The notes under the pieces are model-generated. The model searched no databases. It worked only from the letters and a program-made list of their open reading frames with translations, and was not told where the DNA came from. Below are positions 1-11,390 of a stretch of 64,000 nt of DNA, in pieces. Position 1 is the first letter of the stretch. The number at the start of each line of letters is the position of its first letter. Both the position numbers and the translations under genes were made by a program. Origin of the DNA: Cryptomeria japonica (lineage: Eukaryota; Streptophyta; Pinopsida; Cupressales; Cupressaceae); assembly GCF_030272615.1 (NCBI RefSeq), contig NC_081408.1, positions 199,873,341-199,937,340 on the forward strand, given 5' to 3'.

Positions 1-118
1 GGCATGTGGGGGATGGAATTTGAATGGGACTCTCTAAAAGAGATGCATTCGATGGCATTAAATATTGCATTTCTAAATAGTACAAGGGATTTGTAAAAAG
101 GCATTGATTAGCATGTAT

Positions 119-1288
119 TTATGTGGCAAACAACCCTTGGGAGGATGCTTTATTTGATGTATCATTTGATGAGGATGATATGGGAGGTTCTTGTAAACTT
201 TTAAAAGGTGTAGGAATAGAGGCCACTAGATAGTTAGTTTTTTTACGAGGGGATAAGCCATTGCTAGACATGGTTGCTTGATTTTGATCTTTCTCATAAA
301 AATCACCTAGGGCTCTCTTTAAGAGTTGTGTAATAGAGCCACATTTCTTTGGAGACATATTTGAATGCTTGTGAGGTTTTGACATGGTTAGGTTTTGATA
401 TTAGATTTATTTGAAAGGTATTTGGTTTTGATTTGGTGTTACTCTTTGATCTTGAATTGGTTTGACATGTTTGAAATTTGTCTTGCTGTGAGTTGCAACT
501 TTTGTTTTTGAATTGGTGGTTGTAGTTGTTGATATTGACTTGTTGAATAATATTGTTTTTGTTGGTACTTGATAGTTGGTTGAACCATTTGTTGACATTG
601 TATGTTTGGTTGGAGAACTTATTGAAATTGCACTATTGGCTATGTTGATTGAATATGTTGGACAATTGGTTGTGTTGGCTAGAAATGTTGGACCATTGGT
701 TGGATATATTAGATCATTGGTTGTGCTTGGTTTGAAATGTTGAACCATTGGTTGTTGATTCATCAGTTTATTGAACAAAGTTTGACTTGGGATTTGGTTG
801 AACAAGGTTTGATTTGGGGCTTGGTTCAAGTTTGTGCTCGTTGCTTGAAATTGTTTAATCTTGTGTATTTGTGTGAGGAGAGTTGGTATTTATAATTGTT
901 CAATGAGAGATTTTACATCAATTGGATCAATTTTAGGATTTGGACCTTGAAATTTTTGAAATTTTTTCATCATTTGGGATCTAGAACTATCACTATTTTT
1001 CACTTTTTGTTCAATGATCTCTATTTCTCGAGCTAGTTTCTCCTCTAGTTTTTTTATTTTGAGACTCGTTTCATCATAAAAAGTTTGGTTGATATTGCCT
1101 TATTGTTGGGTTGGATATGATTGTGATTGCCTTGGATTAAAATTGGATTGAAATGTGTTATTCATTGGATCAATCATGTGTTGGTATGTCAAACTTTGTT
1201 GCATCATTGGAGCTTGGAACCTTGTTTCAATAGACATGTCACTATGCAATGTTATTGGGATTTTTGAATTTAGGAATGATGTATGCAA
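119..1288 (-). pseudogene. decayed reading frame, Asn/Ser/Thr/Gln-rich, possible retroelement gag
   Basis: Three open segments (1288-1100, 829-407, 385-119) lie in one minus-strand frame. The stretches between them also translate in that frame with only a few stops, so they look like one ancestral frame of about 390 codons. The conceptual protein has a Gln/Asn-rich start, a charged helical stretch (KKLEEKLAREIEIIEQK, likely coiled coil), a long low-complexity Asn/Thr/Ser/Pro middle and a basic end. No zinc knuckle or enzyme motif is visible. Upstream on the minus strand, once insertion F is removed, a possible primer-binding site lies about 1.3 kb away, so a gag or accessory protein of an old minus-strand retroelement is a reasonable guess. 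I do not recognise the family. Confidence 0.4.
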
Positions 1289-2030
1289 CTAATGCAACCT
1301 AGGTGATTGAAAATGCAACTAAATACTTTTGGACTTTTGAATTTTTGGAATGACAATGATATGCAACTAAATGTAGTCTTAGGGAATGATCATGCAATCT
1401 AGGACAAGAATGCAATCTATTTTTTCTTTTTTTGAGGTTTGGAAAAACTCTTAGAATGCAAACCTAAAGATGTGACCCTTAGGAAATTGAAATGAAGTCA
1501 AGACCTTAAGAGGACAAAAGAAAAAATGACAATAGGACAAATTGACAATGTCTCATCTATATGCTTGGATACTAAGCTAAGTTTGACAAAAGGATAATGA
1601 CAAAAGGATAAATATTGGACAAGGTCAAGACTCCATAACAACAACTTAAGGTTTAATCTAAAGTTTTAATTTTGCAAGTTTGGCAAACCTAATTTTGAGA
1701 CTAAATGCAAGAGGAAAATGATAATGACAATGACCTAAGGATATGATATGAATATGATATTGTCTTAAGATATGATATGATATGACAAAATGATATGAAC
1801 CAAGGATATGAATGGAAATGTTTGACAATTTCAACCTAAGAAAAGACCTAGGGTTTGGACTATGAAATAAAAAAGCTAATGTGATAGGGATATGTGAGAA
1901 CCAATGAATTGAAATATGTAAAATGCAACCTAAGCCAAGACCTAATTTGGGTATGATAACGATAATGCAATGGAGACTTAGGAAAATTATTCCAAATATA
2001 AGTGCAAAGGAATTATGACAATGCAATGGA
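1289..2030. other. no gene; AT-rich repeat-derived spacer
   Basis: No convincing coding region. The sequence is rich in short repeated words (atgatatga, cctaag, gacaa) and resembles a retroelement leader. It ends with ATGGA, the left target-site copy of unit F. The matching sequence resumes at 6528. Confidence 0.4.
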
Positions 2031-4872
2031 TGTGAGGCCCTCCCCAACCAAGCTTTGATTAACTTAGTTGACCATGTTTGATCCTATTAATAAATGCTAT
2101 ATAATTCAATAGAATGGACTGTAGACAGATAGATTGGTGAGAAAAGTAATTGAACCAAGTTATAGAATCATTTCACCTTGTGGTGTACATTTTGATGTGT
2201 TATGAATTTGCAATCCTAAAAGGTCCACTGATTGGATAATCTTGATCTAACGTATGTCAGCTATATCGGGATGTAGAACTTATATGATTCCATGATTTGG
2301 ATAACATCAATGTATGATTGATGCTTCATTTATATGCTTTATGATATAGAAATCTATATGATTCTAGAATAGGATAAATTTGAGATGATGTATGTCATTA
2401 TTGGAATTGCAGGACTCTACTATGATGATAGAATTAGGATGTATGTTTTATGTATGGATCAAAATTATGAGGATTATGATAATTGATTATGTGGATTTAT
2501 TTGGATATAAGATATATTGATTTGTTCAAATGTAAATTGTATGCAGAGTGTTTGACATGTATTCTTATGCATGTGTTTTATATTATATGAGGTCATTTGG
2601 AATCACTAATGTGTAATTGAGATGTGCAGGAAAATTATCCATGTTACCATGGAAATATTATGGAGAACCAAACCTAGACCTATGTACGTTCGTAAAACCA
2701 GGGTTTGTCTATTTGGAGAGACAACACCCCATTTGTATAGTATTTTTATTTGTGAAAGTGAATGTTGAATGTGTGTTAGATTGAATTTATTTATTTGTGT
2801 AAATCCAACAAGAGACAAGATTTCATGTATAATTTTGTAAAAGTATTTTTATTGTGTCACTTGACACGTGTTGATTTATGTTTGATTTTTGAATTGTCTC
2901 TTGGAGGGAGTTGTTTAACCATAGCTTTATCAAATAAATTAATGTGGTTCTATATTTTTCTAGGGTAAAGAATCTTTGGGGTGGTCAACTTAGGTTTGAC
3001 CCGAAAATTAACTTTAGAGGGGTTTAAAAGGGGTTAAATGGACACCTAGGGGTAGTTTAAGAGTGTTTCCTAAAGCCCATAAGGTATACCTAAGGGTTAG
3101 GAGTAATTTTAGGCATGTTTCAACTCCCATGTGACCACTTAAACACCCTTAAAAAGTGGTTTCCTAAGTTGAGCGAAAATTGAAATTAGAAGGATCATAT
3201 AAGTTGTAAACTTTCCTTTTGGATGTGAGATCCCTTTCCTATTCTCTCCTACCTATCCTTTTCAGTTTTAGTAACTTGTGAGAACTCTCACTAAGGTCTT
3301 CTTAGGCAAAAATTAGAGATTTTGTGGGTAATCACCCACTCTCATTTTTTGGGAGACAAGAAATTTTGAAAGAATAGATAGGTTTGGTTTTTGGAATTCG
3401 GCTAAGTGTAGAGAAGCAAGGCTTGTGGATTTGGGTTGCTCAACCTCAACTAATCTAACATACCTTTGGGCAGTTTGAAGGTTGGTTATACTTTTCCTTG
3501 TATTGTTTTCATATTGTGTGTTATGTTGAAAGATTGCTTGTGTGAAAAGGCTAGTTTCCTATATTTTTCCCTTGAGAAAATTGTTTTGTGTCTATGTTTT
3601 ACTCTTGAATGCATTATTCTATGATTTGGGAGTAACCAAGGCCTCCTACTCTTGGGAGAGAGGATGGTCTTGTGGGTGGTAGAAGTTTGACAGCCCTAGA
3701 GTGAGAGGCTCTCGTTATGAGAGTGATTACAAGGGATATTTATGTGACCCTTGCTGCATGGCATGTTTATGCATTTGGGAGTCATAAGGAGGGAAATAAG
3801 GCTTGATTGCCTTGGGGGGCATAAGGATGTGGGGCTATTGTACTTATGATATATTTTGGTTGCCATGAGGTGGCTTTGTGTTTTGCCTTACTTGCAGTCT
3901 CCTCGGGGTACTTAGTCCACTACCACCCTTGAAAAGACATCACAATGTGTGGTGTAGTATAGCCTTGGTTGGGAATGTGTTTGCAAATTATTTTCCCTTG
4001 TTTATTTTGTTTGCATGTGTGTAACCTATCTAGGGCTTGGTTCTCCAAGCTCGGGGGTGGCTATTAGTTAGCCTAGGCTGGGAGGTGAGCACTCCATGGT
4101 CATAGGTTTGATTAAATTGTAGGTTGTTGGAAGAAAAGAACAGGACAAGTGGAATTTTGCTAGAGTTAATTGTTGCAGAAAAATATTTGTAAATGTAATT
4201 ATTATTTTGAAATACGTTTTAAAGAATTGTAATATATTTTCTTAGTAAGCTAAATTGCAGAAAAGAAATTTGAGATCCCATTTGTATTTTTGGCTATAAT
4301 GTATCTTAAATGTACTCTGAATGAATGAATTTATTTGGTTAAGTAATATTTCATTGCAAAAGAAATACTTTATCTTGGATTAGGATCCCTGTAGTTGCTA
4401 TTCGTAGTTTGCATGTCAGTTTGGAAATGAAAGTCTATTTTGCATGCGAAATTTCAAAAAAATAAAATAATCAATTTTATTTCCTATGCATACCTTTAAG
4501 ATTAGTTTTATAACTCATTTATCTAGTTGCTGTTGAATTTAATAAAATTTGTCATTTAAAAAGTTGTTGTTAGATTTATCAGATTCTGTTATTTGTTATT
4601 GCAGAAATCAAACCCAAAGATAATCAGAATTAAATGAAATAAATATTTTCTAAAGATGTTGTTCTAAGTATATTTAATACTGTTAATTACTTTATTTTTG
4701 CAGAAAGCAAAGCCATATTTAGTTAGCCTAACTATTTCTTTTGGCAACTAGGACATTAATAAAAGAAAATAATTAAAATGATTAAATTTGAAGAAATTAT
4801 CTAATCCGTATTATATGTTTCAGAATAAAAATAGTTGCATAAAAAGAAATTTCCCTAGTTTCAATATTATTA

Positions 4873-4884
4873 TATTTGTATATG

Positions 4885-4915
<31 letters not shown>

Positions 4916-4958
4916 GTATATATATATATATGTATACATATATATATATATGTATACA

Positions 4959-4994
<36 letters not shown>

Positions 4995-5271
4995 CACACA
5001 TATATATATATATGTATATATATACACACACACATATATATATATGTATATATATATGTATACACATATATGTATATATATGTATATACATATATATACA
5101 TATATGTGTATATACATATGTATATATATATGTGTGTGTATATATATGTGTATATATATAGATATATATACATATATATATATATATACATACAACAAAT
5201 TTATATGCATGTATAAATGCATAAATGTATTCATTTCTTAAAGTTAAATAAAAAATAAACTTGTTTGTTTA

Positions 5272-5305
<34 letters not shown>

Positions 5306-5320
5306 ATACAAATACATATA

Positions 5321-5355
<35 letters not shown>
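4873..5355. repeat. TA/TG microsatellite (two blocks)
   Basis: Runs of TA interrupted by TATG, TATAC and CACACA steps fill about 4873-5190. A second TA/TG block covers about 5270-5355. All six frames stay open by chance, giving Tyr/Ile-repeat peptides that are not genes. Confidence 0.95.
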
Positions 5356-5357
<2 letters not shown>

Positions 5358-5436
5358 TTATTGCATTTAAATAAATAAAAAAATATATTAAAACTATTTT
5401 TTTTTTTTTAAGTAGTAGTTAGGGCATGGGCCGAAC

Positions 5437-5524
5437 CCACTGTGCGAAGCACAGTGGTCGGTGCGGCCTGAGCCGCCACTGTGGGCATCCATAGTGGATG
5501 GTGCCACTGTGGGCGACCACAGTG
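5437..5524. repeat. three consecutive CACTGTG hairpins in a GC-rich block
   Basis: Within a GC-rich patch (about 5415-5640) set in AT-rich DNA are three adjacent inverted repeats. 5437-5457 has 9-bp arms CCACTGTGC/GCACAGTGG around GAA. 5476-5497 has arms CCACTGTGG/CCATAGTGG around GCAT (one wobble pair). 5504-5524 has arms CACTGTGG/CCACAGTG around GCGA. The arms share one core, so the hairpins look like copies of each other. The role is unknown. Confidence 0.85.
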
Positions 5525-6501
5525 AGTGGAGTCCGAGTGGAGTTGTCGACGTCCTCTGCTCTCTCCGCCTCTCCTCCCCTTCGCCGAAGACTCTCCATGG
5601 CCGCCCGTTGTGCAAAACTCGCCCCTGCATAAAAATAAATTCGAAACCATAACCCAGTATGGGTTAGGGTATTCGAAAGAAAATAAATGTAATAAGGAAA
5701 TAAAACAAAATAATAGGGGCATTTATAATGATAAAAAATAGGGTTTCTTTATCTTTTAAATATTTAGGTTAAGTTTTAAGGAATTGTATACTATAGAAAA
5801 ATATGTATTTCCATATATTTGTGTTATGAATTAAAGAGGAAAAAAAAATATATGTAGTTTTAAAAAAAAAAAAATGTATAAATAGTCCATAATATAATGG
5901 TTTATTTATAACGTTCATACTTTTATAAATGTTGAATGAACATTTAAATATAATGAATAGGGCAAAAAGTAGATTAAGTATTTTTATAATTTAAATATGT
6001 CTTCAATAATTAAATGGGCATATTTAAAAAGGGTGTTTAAATTTTGAAATACTTATGGAGTTTAATCCTTTAAGAAAATTTATAACAAGTTTGGTAAGTT
6101 GGTTTTAGCTAAGGGAAAATATTTTTCGTCCACCTAAATATAGATTTTGATGAGATTATACTTTATAGGAAAATATTCGTTGTGAATTTAATTCGACCCT
6201 TTAGTCAATTTAATTTAAGCACATTTGAATTATTGATTTGAATGAATTTTAGATATTATAAACTTTTGGAGAATAATTATATCTACGTCAATTAATTGAC
6301 TAAATTAATTTATTGATTTAAAATCAATGAGATATTAAATACTTCTTTTAAGTGTTCCGCATTTGATTTAAAATTAATATCACTTACTTGAGTTAGTGGT
6401 TAAAATTAACTCACACATAGATAAGCCATACTTGTTAAGTGCATTTCATATTTGCTAATTTAATGTGTTAAGTTGTGATTAATTTTTTTTTTTAATCCCG
6501 T

Positions 6502-6525
6502 TCATGCCCAAAAGTTTGGGCATGA
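6502..6525. repeat. 11-bp palindrome at the right end of unit F
   Basis: Arms TCATGCCCAAA and TTTGGGCATGA are perfectly complementary with two bases between them. The palindrome ends two bases inside the right terminus of F, so it lies where integrase would bind the LTR end. Confidence 0.85.
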
Positions 6526-6532
6526 CAATGGA

Positions 6533-7110
6533 CTAAATATGAAAGGCAATGTGAATGACCTAAGACCTAAGTTTGGACTATGCAAAGTCTAACCGTAAGT
6601 GACATGTATTTTGAGACAAGGATTTTTAATATAATGTTTTGACAAGCCATGTTGATACAAATTTTGCAAATCATTGGATGAATATTTTGAAGTTCTTTGG
6701 ACCAAGGTTGACTTTTTTTGAATCTTGTTTGGACAATTGAAATTTTTTTTTGACTTGTTGAATGTTGTTTGAACTTTGAAAATAAAGTTGTTTAGGACCA
6801 CTTGTGATAATTGTTTTCAATTCAACCTTTTACAAGCATAGAAGACAAGATGTTTGTTTGACTTTGACCCAAGACAATCATGCACCTTAAACAACAAATC
6901 CTATGGATGGAAAGGACAATAATCATTGGATCTCACTTGGTTTCTCAACTACACCTACTCAAAGCAGATACTTAGATGCTTGATCCCACTAGCTCCACTC
7001 CATGACATTCACTTCTCTAGGGTAGCCAAACATTAGTTCCCATGAAAAATCCCCATGGAGAACTTTGTATCTCTACTAAGAGTCATAAAAATATGAGACG
7101 ACATCAAAGG
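6533..7110. other. no gene; continuation of spacer left of F
   Basis: The text is similar in style to 1289-2030, from which it is separated only by F. A 70-codon minus-strand opening (6801-6589) has no recognisable features. Nothing else is supported. Confidence 0.4.
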
Positions 7111-7128
7111 TCTAACCTCTTGTACCAA
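7111..7128 (-). promoter_or_regulatory. possible primer-binding site (initiator-Met type), weak
   Basis: The minus strand reads TTGGTACAAGAGGTTAGA just after a possible LTR end (CTGGTCA). Nine of twelve bases match the common plant iMet primer site TGGTATCAGAGC. If real, it primes the old minus-strand element whose decayed frame lies at 1288-119, and its LTR would be 7129 rightward. The match is imperfect and the second LTR is not in view. Confidence 0.3.
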
Positions 7129-8411
7129 TGACCAGAAGGTTTTTGGTCTCTAAGCACAAAGGTTTTTTTTATTCAAACCATCCATTTGGGTGGACATAGA
7201 TCTAGCTAATTCAATCATTGATACACCATTCCAACGCCCATTATCTACAAATTTTGTTGCATCTATAGTTATTTACAATGGTTTGGAAGAGGTTCATCTT
7301 CAACCCCATCACCACTTAGGGTCGTTCCCTCTCACCAATGCCTATCGAGATACCAAGAAAATGGGGAGTCTGGCCTACTATTTAAAAGTTAAAACACATA
7401 AGCAAATGAAAAAAATCATGGCATACATGGTGTTCATTTATCCCTTAGAAAACGAAGTGTGCAACAAAGCTATAAATCACAAACACATGGTTTCAAATTT
7501 AAGTCCTTGGTTGTGTCCTACAAAAAACATGTCAGTAGTTTCAATGTTTGTCTTCTCCCAATGAATGCCAAGGTGCTGCACAAAATGATTAGTAACACAT
7601 AAAACCTCTAAGTTGAGTAGAAAAAGCAATATGTAAAAAAGAAACATGCAAGAAAAAAGAAAAATAGAATTATGCAAACTAAAAAAAACAATAGGGAAAA
7701 AAGCAACATGTAACTAAAAGGAAACAAGCAAAAAACAACATACAAGCAAAGAAAAATGACATGCAATGAAAAAAGCTACATGAAAATCAAAAAATGCAAC
7801 AAGCAATCAAGGAAAAACAACATGCAATGAAAAAAGCTACATGCAAATCAGAAAAAGCAACATGCAATCAAGAAAAAGTGACATGCAATAAAAAAACTAC
7901 ATGCAAATAAAAAAAAGCAACATGCAATTAAGAAAAAGTGACATGCACTGAAAAAAACTACATGCAAATTAAAAAAAAAACATGCAAACAAAAAGCTGCT
8001 TTATGAATTAATCACCTAATTAGACTATGCATAATTTGTCAACTAAAATGAAAATTAATAGCCTAATTAGATTTATGTTCAATTTGTAGGAGACATTGAA
8101 GATTAATCCAATATTAATTAGATTCTATGTGAAATTTGTTGCATAAAATTGAAAGTTAATCCAAGCCTAATTAAGAGCTAAATGAAATTTGTTTATTTAA
8201 GTCTTTGATCAATTAAGCCCTGCAACAAGCACATTAGCTCTTCCAAAACCTGCACAAAAACAATGATGAGAATGGAAACCAAGAAATTCGGTCTTCTAGA
8301 ACCTATATCTGATAAAAAATCTCACAAAAAATATTAAATTAGATGTGATTCACGTCGGGTTCATCAAAAAATGTAACTAGGAAAATAGAAGGCATCAAAG
8401 AAATATTAAAC
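7129..8411. other. no recognised gene; possible truncated LTR with a tandem repeat
   Basis: A 124-codon plus-strand opening (7190-7564) has no family features that I recognise. The rest is AT-rich with a 60-bp tandem array. It could be the LTR of the old minus-strand element, cut by the copia insertion that starts at 8412. Confidence 0.3.
7741..7990 (+). repeat. about 60-bp tandem repeat, four copies
   Basis: The word CTACATG recurs at 7776, 7837, 7897 and 7958, a 60-61 bp period. Each unit holds alternating ACATGCAA words and A-runs. Copies differ by several substitutions and small A-run length changes. Confidence 0.85.
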
Positions 8412-8549
8412 TGTTAGGATAACCGGTGAACAACTGAGAGGGGGGGGGGGTGTGAATCAGTTGTTAACAGATTATAACATTTAGTCCACTTAATAACCTT
8501 TAAATAGGTCAAGTACCAGTAAAGCACATACAAATGTCGGTAGAAACAG
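8412..8549 (-). repeat. D 3' LTR, segment 1 (distal, U5 end)
   Basis: Plus-strand text begins TGTTAGGATAACCGG, so the minus-strand LTR ends CTAACA. It carries an 11-G run within an inverted repeat (8429-8465). It is cut at 8549 by element A, whose target copy ACAGA is 8545-8549. The reassembled LTR (138 + 71 + 1,036 bp) is about 1,245 bp. Confidence 0.7.
8429..8465. repeat. U5 hairpin with G/C-run loop in the copia LTR
   Basis: 9-bp arms AACAACTGA (8429-8437) and TCAGTTGTT (8457-8465) enclose a G-rich loop. Solo LTR E has the same arrangement with different but still complementary arms (46061-46087). In transcript sense the loop is C-rich and lies next to where the primer site would follow. 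Confidence 0.8.
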
Positions 8550-9224
8550 ATGTATACACCTAAAAATGGTCTGAAGATAATTAATTAAATAAGCAATTGT
8601 TTAATTAATCTCTCCTACCCAATTTAATTGAATTCACTAAGCAATTTGATTAAATCTCTCATTCATCTACTTATTAATAAATCTAAGGATTTATTAAATA
8701 GGTTCATTTCATTTCACCCCTTTAATTAATTAATTCAAATTAATTAATTTCCCCCATCAAATTCATTTCTTCTAAATCTTCTAATTAATTAAAATAAATC
8801 ATTTATGAGTTGTTGAGATTAATTAGTCATTTTCCTAATATTTGAATTTCTAAATTCAAATTCTCCTAACTTCTACCACTCCTAAACCTAACCCATTCTA
8901 CCTACCACCATGTCCCCTTTCATCCAACATCTTCTAGAACCTTTGTGACACTTCTCACTAAGTGTTCCCTTTCATCCTATCTCTTCTAGAAGCCTCTTGA
9001 CACTTGTCAGTAAGTGTTCCCTTTAATACAAATCCCTTTTCCAACCTCCTCCAATTTAATCATTGATATATTTAGATCAATCTCAACCGTTGATTCATGC
9101 CAACTCACCCCTAGCCTTGGAAAATCCTATAAATAGACCTCATTTTGAGCAATATGGATCCCATCTCATTTGTAGCTTAAGCATTGTTATTATAGGCATC
9201 TAGCTTCTAGTTTTTCATTTCTTA
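8550..9224 (+). repeat. A 5' LTR, truncated
   Basis: It matches the 3' LTR from its first base (2 differences in the first 60) to about 9224 and then diverges abruptly. The last about 327 bp of the LTR, the primer-binding site and the first part of the leader are missing. Confidence 0.85.
9128..9135 (+). promoter_or_regulatory. TATA box of A 5' LTR
   Basis: TATAAATA preceded by CC and followed by GACCTC. The same box is at 41703-41710 in the 3' LTR. It is a good plant TATA sequence at a plausible U3/R position. Confidence 0.65.
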
Positions 9225-11390
9225 TCATTTCACTGTCATATGAAAGCTAATTCTATGTCGTACGAATTTCTGGCTATTGAATCTTATGTCATACAAGTCA
9301 ATTTTGGTCCCTATGTGAAATTTAATCATTTGTCATTCTATCTAATAAATCATTTCGTACGAGTTTCTGCAGCTGTGATTTTTTGAAAAAAAAACTGCGA
9401 ATTAGAAATTTCAAATTTGTCTATACGTCGGTAATTAGAGTGCCCAAAGGTCCTAGCTGAAAGCCATGCCCTTTGAAAATTGCATCTATAACTCTTGGAT
9501 ACCTTTCCAATGAGGTAAATGGCTTGTAATTTTGAGTCCCGAGCAGAAAGTTATGCCTATCTGAAGTTAGGATAAAATTTCATATAATTTTTCTGAAAAT
9601 TTCATAGTTTGGATCACTAATGCTAATCTTGTTATGTCTATGAGATGTTTGCAGCCTAACTCTTTTCTTGCAGATACGCTTGTCAAAGATACACTTGTCA
9701 AAGACAAATTCAAAACACAATCATGACTACTAATAGATCTATTTTGCAGGTTGCCTAAGGACTCAACAAAAACTTTGTGTATTCTTTAAGATTTTTAGGC
9801 ACACTTCAATTTGGGCTTAAAGAAATGAACTATCATGTCTTATGTGCTTGTGATGATAGGCGAGTATGCTCTCACCTTCCTTAGGTGATCAGAAAGATAG
9901 ACTCATCTTTTTTTGCTTTCAATATTGCATACCTTTAGCGGGCCTGTCATAGTGGGAAATAGTAATCACCTTGTGAGAACGACCCAAGTGAGTATAGCTA
10001 GACCTGAGCATTCCAACTCACTATAATAAATAGGTCTCTGATGATTAAAGTCTCAGAGGGTGGGATTATTTGAGTTTTCTCTTTAAGATCTCTCATATCG
10101 GACATTTTGTAGGGCCTCACGGTCTCAATCACGTTTACGTGACTACAGGTTGTTTTGGTACCTTGTCAGGCTATAGGCCTCAATCATGCTTGCGTGACTT
10201 CAAGGGGTAATTTCAAATAGAATTCTAGACTAAGAACTATAAAAATAGAAGCTACCCAATTCACCTCCGAAAGGGTGATAATCTTTGTGCAAGAGAGATA
10301 GTAACTCACCCAAGACACTTGCCATATTGTGCCCCCTATTAGCATTTGGAGTTGGATAATATGACGTTGAGAATCCATTGCGTGAGACTCAATGGTTGTA
10401 TTCTGATTAGCTATTGGGTGTGTACCTAAGTCAGGAAGCAAAGGTTTTCATTCTCAACCAACTTCCTTAGGGTTTAGCTTGATTGAGAGTCATGTATCAC
10501 ATCATGTGTTTGTTGTGTATTCATCCCTAAAATTGAAAAATCAGATACTTAAAACTGGAAAACCAAGGTAAAACATCAAAATTCAGTGATCCAAACTCAA
10601 ACAAGCAAACAATTTTTATCACTGTTCAAATTCCTGTCATACGAGTCAAAAGTCTCTGTCATATTTTTTGATCCTTTATCATACGAGTCAAGAGTATCTA
10701 TTGTATTGCTTGATCTTCTGTCGTACAAGTCAAGGTTCTATGTCATACGAAAAAACTGTTGTTCACATGAAGTCACTAGTCTGTCATTCTGTCTTGTATC
10801 TCTTGTCGTCCTATGCTACATAATCTGTCGTACGAAACTCTGCATTTGTCAGTCCAGAGCTATGTCCTGCATGCCTATTTTAGACTTATCATTTCTACTT
10901 GATCAATTTGTAGTAAGCATAAACACCTGTTATCTATCAATCTATGCTTAAATTATCTGCTTGGTTTGCTTGGTCAAGTTATCACTCGTCAAAATCAGAC
11001 TCTAGAAAATATACACCTCAAGATTTTCAAGTGCTTACCCCCAACAAGTTCAAGATCTAAACATCTCAAAGTGCATTATCCCCCTCTTTGGTAAACTGAT
11101 CACTCAAACATAGTTTCTCGTTAGGACCAATCATCCTTTATCATGAAACTAAAATGTTTGGTTAGGATAATCTCATCCCACATTGTAGGATATATCATTC
11201 CTACTAGACTTGGTTCTTATCAATCATCATCATTGCACTCCTAAACAGAAGATCAGAAAACTTGCAAACTTTTAAACACTCGAATCCTCTTTTAGTGTCA
11301 TATCACTCTATTGCCTTGAAATTGACAATTTCTCACTTACCCAAAACAACCTTTTGGACAATCAAATCCTAAAAAAGATAACATATGTGT
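9225..11390 (+). other. A leader, non-coding, with TCGTACGA-type motif clusters
   Basis: No coding region. Two clusters (about 9230-9370 and 10630-10850) repeat words such as GTCATACGAGTC and GTCGTACGA. Between them is a block (about 10235-10450) nearly identical to B's leader (about 57905-58115 on the minus strand). A pyrimidine-rich TTTTGCAGGTTGCC, shared with B, may be a splice acceptor. The leader joins directly to the truncated LTR. Confidence 0.7.

Larger units (their letters stand above)
2031..6527. mobile_element. unit F: 4.5-kb non-coding insertion, probably a long solo LTR
   Basis: The unit begins TGTGAGGCCC and ends GGGCATGACA. It is flanked by identical 5-bp copies ATGGA (2026-2030 and 6528-6532), the size expected from an LTR-retrotransposon integrase. 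The first and last ten bases are an imperfect inverted repeat (8 of 10 match). No gag, protease, RT or integrase reading frame is visible on either strand, and I do not see its start repeated inside. A solo LTR of unusual length is therefore the simplest reading; a non-coding LARD-like element is the alternative. It contains a TA-rich microsatellite, a GC-rich hairpin block and an AT-rich right half. The orientation is unknown. Confidence 0.65.

Noticed and set aside
4788-5241. Long open frames of Tyr/Ile/Met on both strands
   Set aside because: They are translations of the TA/TG microsatellite and occur in all frames.
5394-5741. Overlapping open frames on both strands in the GC-rich block
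   Set aside because: GC-rich DNA gives chance openings. Composition follows the hairpins, and there is no start context or domain.
7190-7564. 124-codon plus-strand frame as a host gene
   Set aside because: No recognised motif, no neighbouring exons and surrounding repeat DNA; support is too weak to call a gene.
7741-7990. CRISPR-like array
   Set aside because: Repeat and spacer are not distinct, the units are diverged tandem copies, and the DNA is plant nuclear.
10184-10441. 85-codon minus-strand opening in A's leader
   Set aside because: It lies in the block conserved with B's leader on the non-sense side of the element; conservation fits a non-coding leader, not a protein.
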